Positions 61,560 through 64,000 of a stretch of DNA of 64,000 nucleotides are shown here, one piece after another. A program made the position numbers and the translations under genes. This stretch comes from Ahaetulla prasina (lineage: Eukaryota > Chordata > Lepidosauria > Squamata > Colubridae). The notes below the pieces were generated by a model. The model had not been told where the DNA came from. It saw nothing but the letters and a program-made list of their open reading frames with translations, and made no database searches. How positions within the stretch are numbered: the first letter of the stretch is position 1; each line of letters starts with the position of its first letter. Location: the NCBI RefSeq assembly GCF_028640845.1, contig NC_080541.1, positions 2,646,935 to 2,710,934 on the forward strand, read 5' to 3'.

Positions 61560-62120
61560 AAAAGAAAGCTCTTGGGATAGTGGAAACCATCATTCGATCT
61601 GATTACAAGATTTGATGAAGTCTAAACTGAAAAAGACACGTGACTTTCTCTGGGCCTGAATAAACTGAAGCTGAAATGCGGTTGATTTATCTAAACAAAA
61701 CATCCCTCCAACATCTGTTTCAAATCAACTACAAAATAATTGCAAGAAAGAAAAGATAAAGCTTCCTGAAAGGCCCTCACAGTTCCCACGCTTGAATGTT
61801 ATTGAGAATCAGCAGGAAGCTGACAAACATGCAGAATATACAGAGAGACCCAAGAACGTTTGGGGCGAAAAGAAAATATCCCAAACCAGAATACAATGTT
61901 TCTCAGCTGTCTGCAGAAAATGTTTAGAAGCTGCTATTTTTGGACAAGTTGTTGTTAAAAAATGCTGCCGTATCCTCTTTTTAAAAAATATCTGTAAAGT
62001 AGTACAAATAATACTAAGCCTGCAGTTAAATATATAAAAAGATGCGTGTTGCACAACGTAGAGATTGCATCAGCCTCTGTTCATTTCAAGATTGTAGAAT
62101 TTGGCAAGGAAGGTTTAAAC
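61560..62120. other. Intron segment of the CYLD-like gene, nothing recognised
   Basis: AT-rich, no repeat family or exon identified. Confidence 0.45.
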
Positions 62121-62199
62121 CCGGATTTCTAGAACCTTGGCAACTTTAAGACCAGTGGACTTCAACACCCACAATTCTGGGAGTTGAAGTTCACCGGTC

Positions 62200-62925
62200 T
62201 TTTTTTTATTTATTTATTTATTTATTTTAAATTCCCCCTTTCCCCCAACCCTCTCCTTCACAAACCCCTCCCCTCCCCTGGCTTCCCGGAACAAACACAA
62301 GGTATAGTTAAAATAAAACAACCATATGCTAAAAAATTTTTCCCAAAACTATTATACCAATTCTCCTCTCTAGCTCTGACTTCCTCCTTACATAACCAAA
62401 ATCCTTCAAAAATTAACAATAAACAGTAATAAAATATATAGATCAGTAGAACAAATTAATCCTAAAATATTTAAAACCAGCTAAAGCATAAAAATCCAAT
62501 CCAATTCAGAGAATATCTCCTTATAACTTCTATAACCATATAATTTTCCCCAAGTCTTTCTTACATAAGATCTTTCGAGAATATTCTATTTAAAATTCAA
62601 TACAACAGATTATAGAATTTCAATACAGGGAAATTACAATATCTGTTCAACTTTAGTCCTTCCTCGTCAAAATCCAGTATAAATCCAAATATCTAGTCTT
62701 TTATGATGGTTATAAAACATATAATCAACCCATTTCTTCCAAATCTTCCTTACGTATTGTCTTTCAGAAAGGCTAAAATCTTTTTCTGTTAATATTTCAA
62801 AAAAAAAAAATTCTTTCAAAAATGATACTTTTGTCTCTTGCCATTTTTGATGCATTAGTCTCTGTCTTTCCTTCATTACTCCTTTTGAAAAGTCAGTCAC
62901 AATATTTCCTAATGGCATGCGAAAA
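62200..62925 (-). mobile_element. Probable L1-type LINE fragment, antisense
   Basis: A T-rich start (TTTTTTTTATTTATTTATTT) that would be a reversed poly(A) tail, then AT-rich sequence. A minus frame at 62918-62667 reads ERQRLMHQKWQETKVSFLKE. It interrupts a hAT hairpin at about 62126-62200. Family assignment is tentative. Confidence 0.45.
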
Positions 62926-63039
62926 ATAGGAGGCTTAGGGGTTTTTTAATTGGCTGTTTTAATAGATTTTTTAAGGGGAATTTTAAAGGGATTTTAAGGG
63001 GGAGGAAACCGACGGGCTTGGGTTGGGGGTGGGAGGAAG

Positions 63040-64000
63040 GGTGGGTGTTGGGGTAACCCGTCGGGGAGTCCAGTTCCTGCACATGCTCGTGGCGGGGTTG
63101 GTGGGTCCGAGGTCATGGGGAGTCGGTGTTCCATTGGTCGAGGTGGTGCTATTTCCACGGTAAGGGGAGGGGCAGATATGGCGGAAGTGGGGCTCATATC
63201 GTGTTAGGGGTGCGCTCGATGCCTACAGGCGATCGCGCGCCCGAGCCCTCAAACTTCTCCCGTTCCCGGATGGTCAGGATCCTCAGGGCCCTGGCCTTGG
63301 CTGATGTTATGCAATGCACGGTCCGTGGCCAATAAGGCCCCCTAATTCACGATCTTATTCAGGGGTGCCGCGGACCTTATGGGCGCATGGAGACCTGGTT
63401 GGGCCCAGAGGGGGGCGTGCCCCTTGTTCAGATGTGCCCCCCGGGTTTTCGAGCACTTCATCAGCCGAGGGGCCAGGGTAGGGGTGGTGGGGTGGCGGTT
63501 GTGATTAGAGAGTCTAGAGCCGAGGGAGACCACTGTACCTCAGATTGCCGGGTGCGAATCCTCCTTGTGAGATGGGGTCATAGATGTCAGATGGGCTTGC
63601 TGGTCGCGTACCTGGCTCCTTGCTACGTGACAGCTGCCCTGCCCGAGCTCCTGGAGGTGCTTGCTGGGGTGGCAGTTGAGACCCCCAGACTTTTAGTCGT
63701 GGGGGACTTTAACTTGCCATCGTCCGGCTCGTCATCGACGGTAGCTCGGGAGTTCATGGCTTCCATGACGGCCTTGGACCTGACCCAAGTAGTTGATGGC
63801 CCTACTCACGTTGGGGGTGGCACTCTGGACCTGATTTTTGTCTCTGGTCAGTGGTTGAGAGATCTGGACTTAAAGGAAATAGTCATTGAACCTTTGTCAT
63901 GGTCAGATCACTCTCTTCTTCGTCTGGACTTTCTGACCGCCATTCACCACCGCAGGGAGACGGAGCCGACACGTTGGTTCCGTCCCAGGCGCCTGATGGA
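63040..64000 (+). mobile_element. L2-type LINE 5' part with endonuclease domain, runs off window
   Basis: From the ATG at 63386 the frame is open to the window end (about 205 codons). It reads METWLGPEGGVPLVQM, RLLVVGDFNLPSS, GGGTLDLIFVSGQWL and IEPLSWSDHSLLRL. GDFN, LDLIF and SDHS are endonuclease motifs of CR1/L2-clade LINEs. Upstream, LMLCNARSVANKAP is followed by a stop and a frameshift, so the copy is broken. Confidence 0.88.

Overview
The window is vertebrate nuclear DNA, most likely from a snake. The signs are large GT-AG introns, CR1/L3-type LINE tails that run into AATAG pentanucleotide arrays, long ATAG arrays, BovB (RTE) fragments, tRNA-derived squamate SINEs and L2/L1 fragments. 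The species call is inference; no species-specific gene is present.

Two protein-coding genes lie tail to tail. Positions 2134-51341 (+ strand) carry 26 coding exons of a phospholipase C gamma gene. They run from the end of the EF-hand region to the stop codon and join in one uninterrupted frame of 1070 codons. The exons for the N-terminal PH domain and the start of the EF hands must lie left of the window. The domain order is EF remnant, X box, split-PH first half, N-SH2, C-SH2, linker with the regulatory tyrosine, SH3, split-PH second half, Y box, C2, coiled-coil-like tail. The protein is closest to PLCG1 over the catalytic core. It shares several signatures and the whole C-terminal tail type with PLCG2, so a third PLC-gamma paralogue should be considered. 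Positions 59057-60394 (- strand) hold the last two exons of a CYLD-type Lys63 deubiquitinase that differs clearly from canonical CYLD. The rest of that gene lies right of the window.

The rest is introns and intergenic DNA, largely mobile elements in nested layers. (1) At least twelve solo LTRs are present, most with exact 5-bp target duplications; eleven of them start in frame with a short reading frame that ends just upstream of the TATA box. (2) A Ty1/copia-type fragment (LTR plus Pol end) is at 14949-15775. (3) hAT-type hairpin elements with 8-bp duplications and Tc1/mariner-type elements flanked by TA recur throughout. (4) A dispersed, inverted-pair repeat carries a hammerhead-ribozyme-like core. 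A related core sits in a 142-bp insertion with a 13-bp target duplication at 31551-31692. (5) CR1, L2, L1, L3-type and BovB LINE pieces and several SINE families occur. (6) Tandem arrays include a 29-bp minisatellite grown inside a CR1 copy, a 67-bp minisatellite that looks SINE-derived, a 1.4-kb polypyrimidine block, a ~350-bp higher-order purine repeat, and long TTCTA, GATA, TTTTA and TTA arrays.

The two genes are linked by position only. PLC-gamma hydrolyses PIP2 downstream of tyrosine kinases, and CYLD-family enzymes restrain NF-kB signalling. Their adjacency is mainly interesting as possible conserved synteny of paralogues. No operon, CRISPR array, rRNA or functional tRNA gene was seen.
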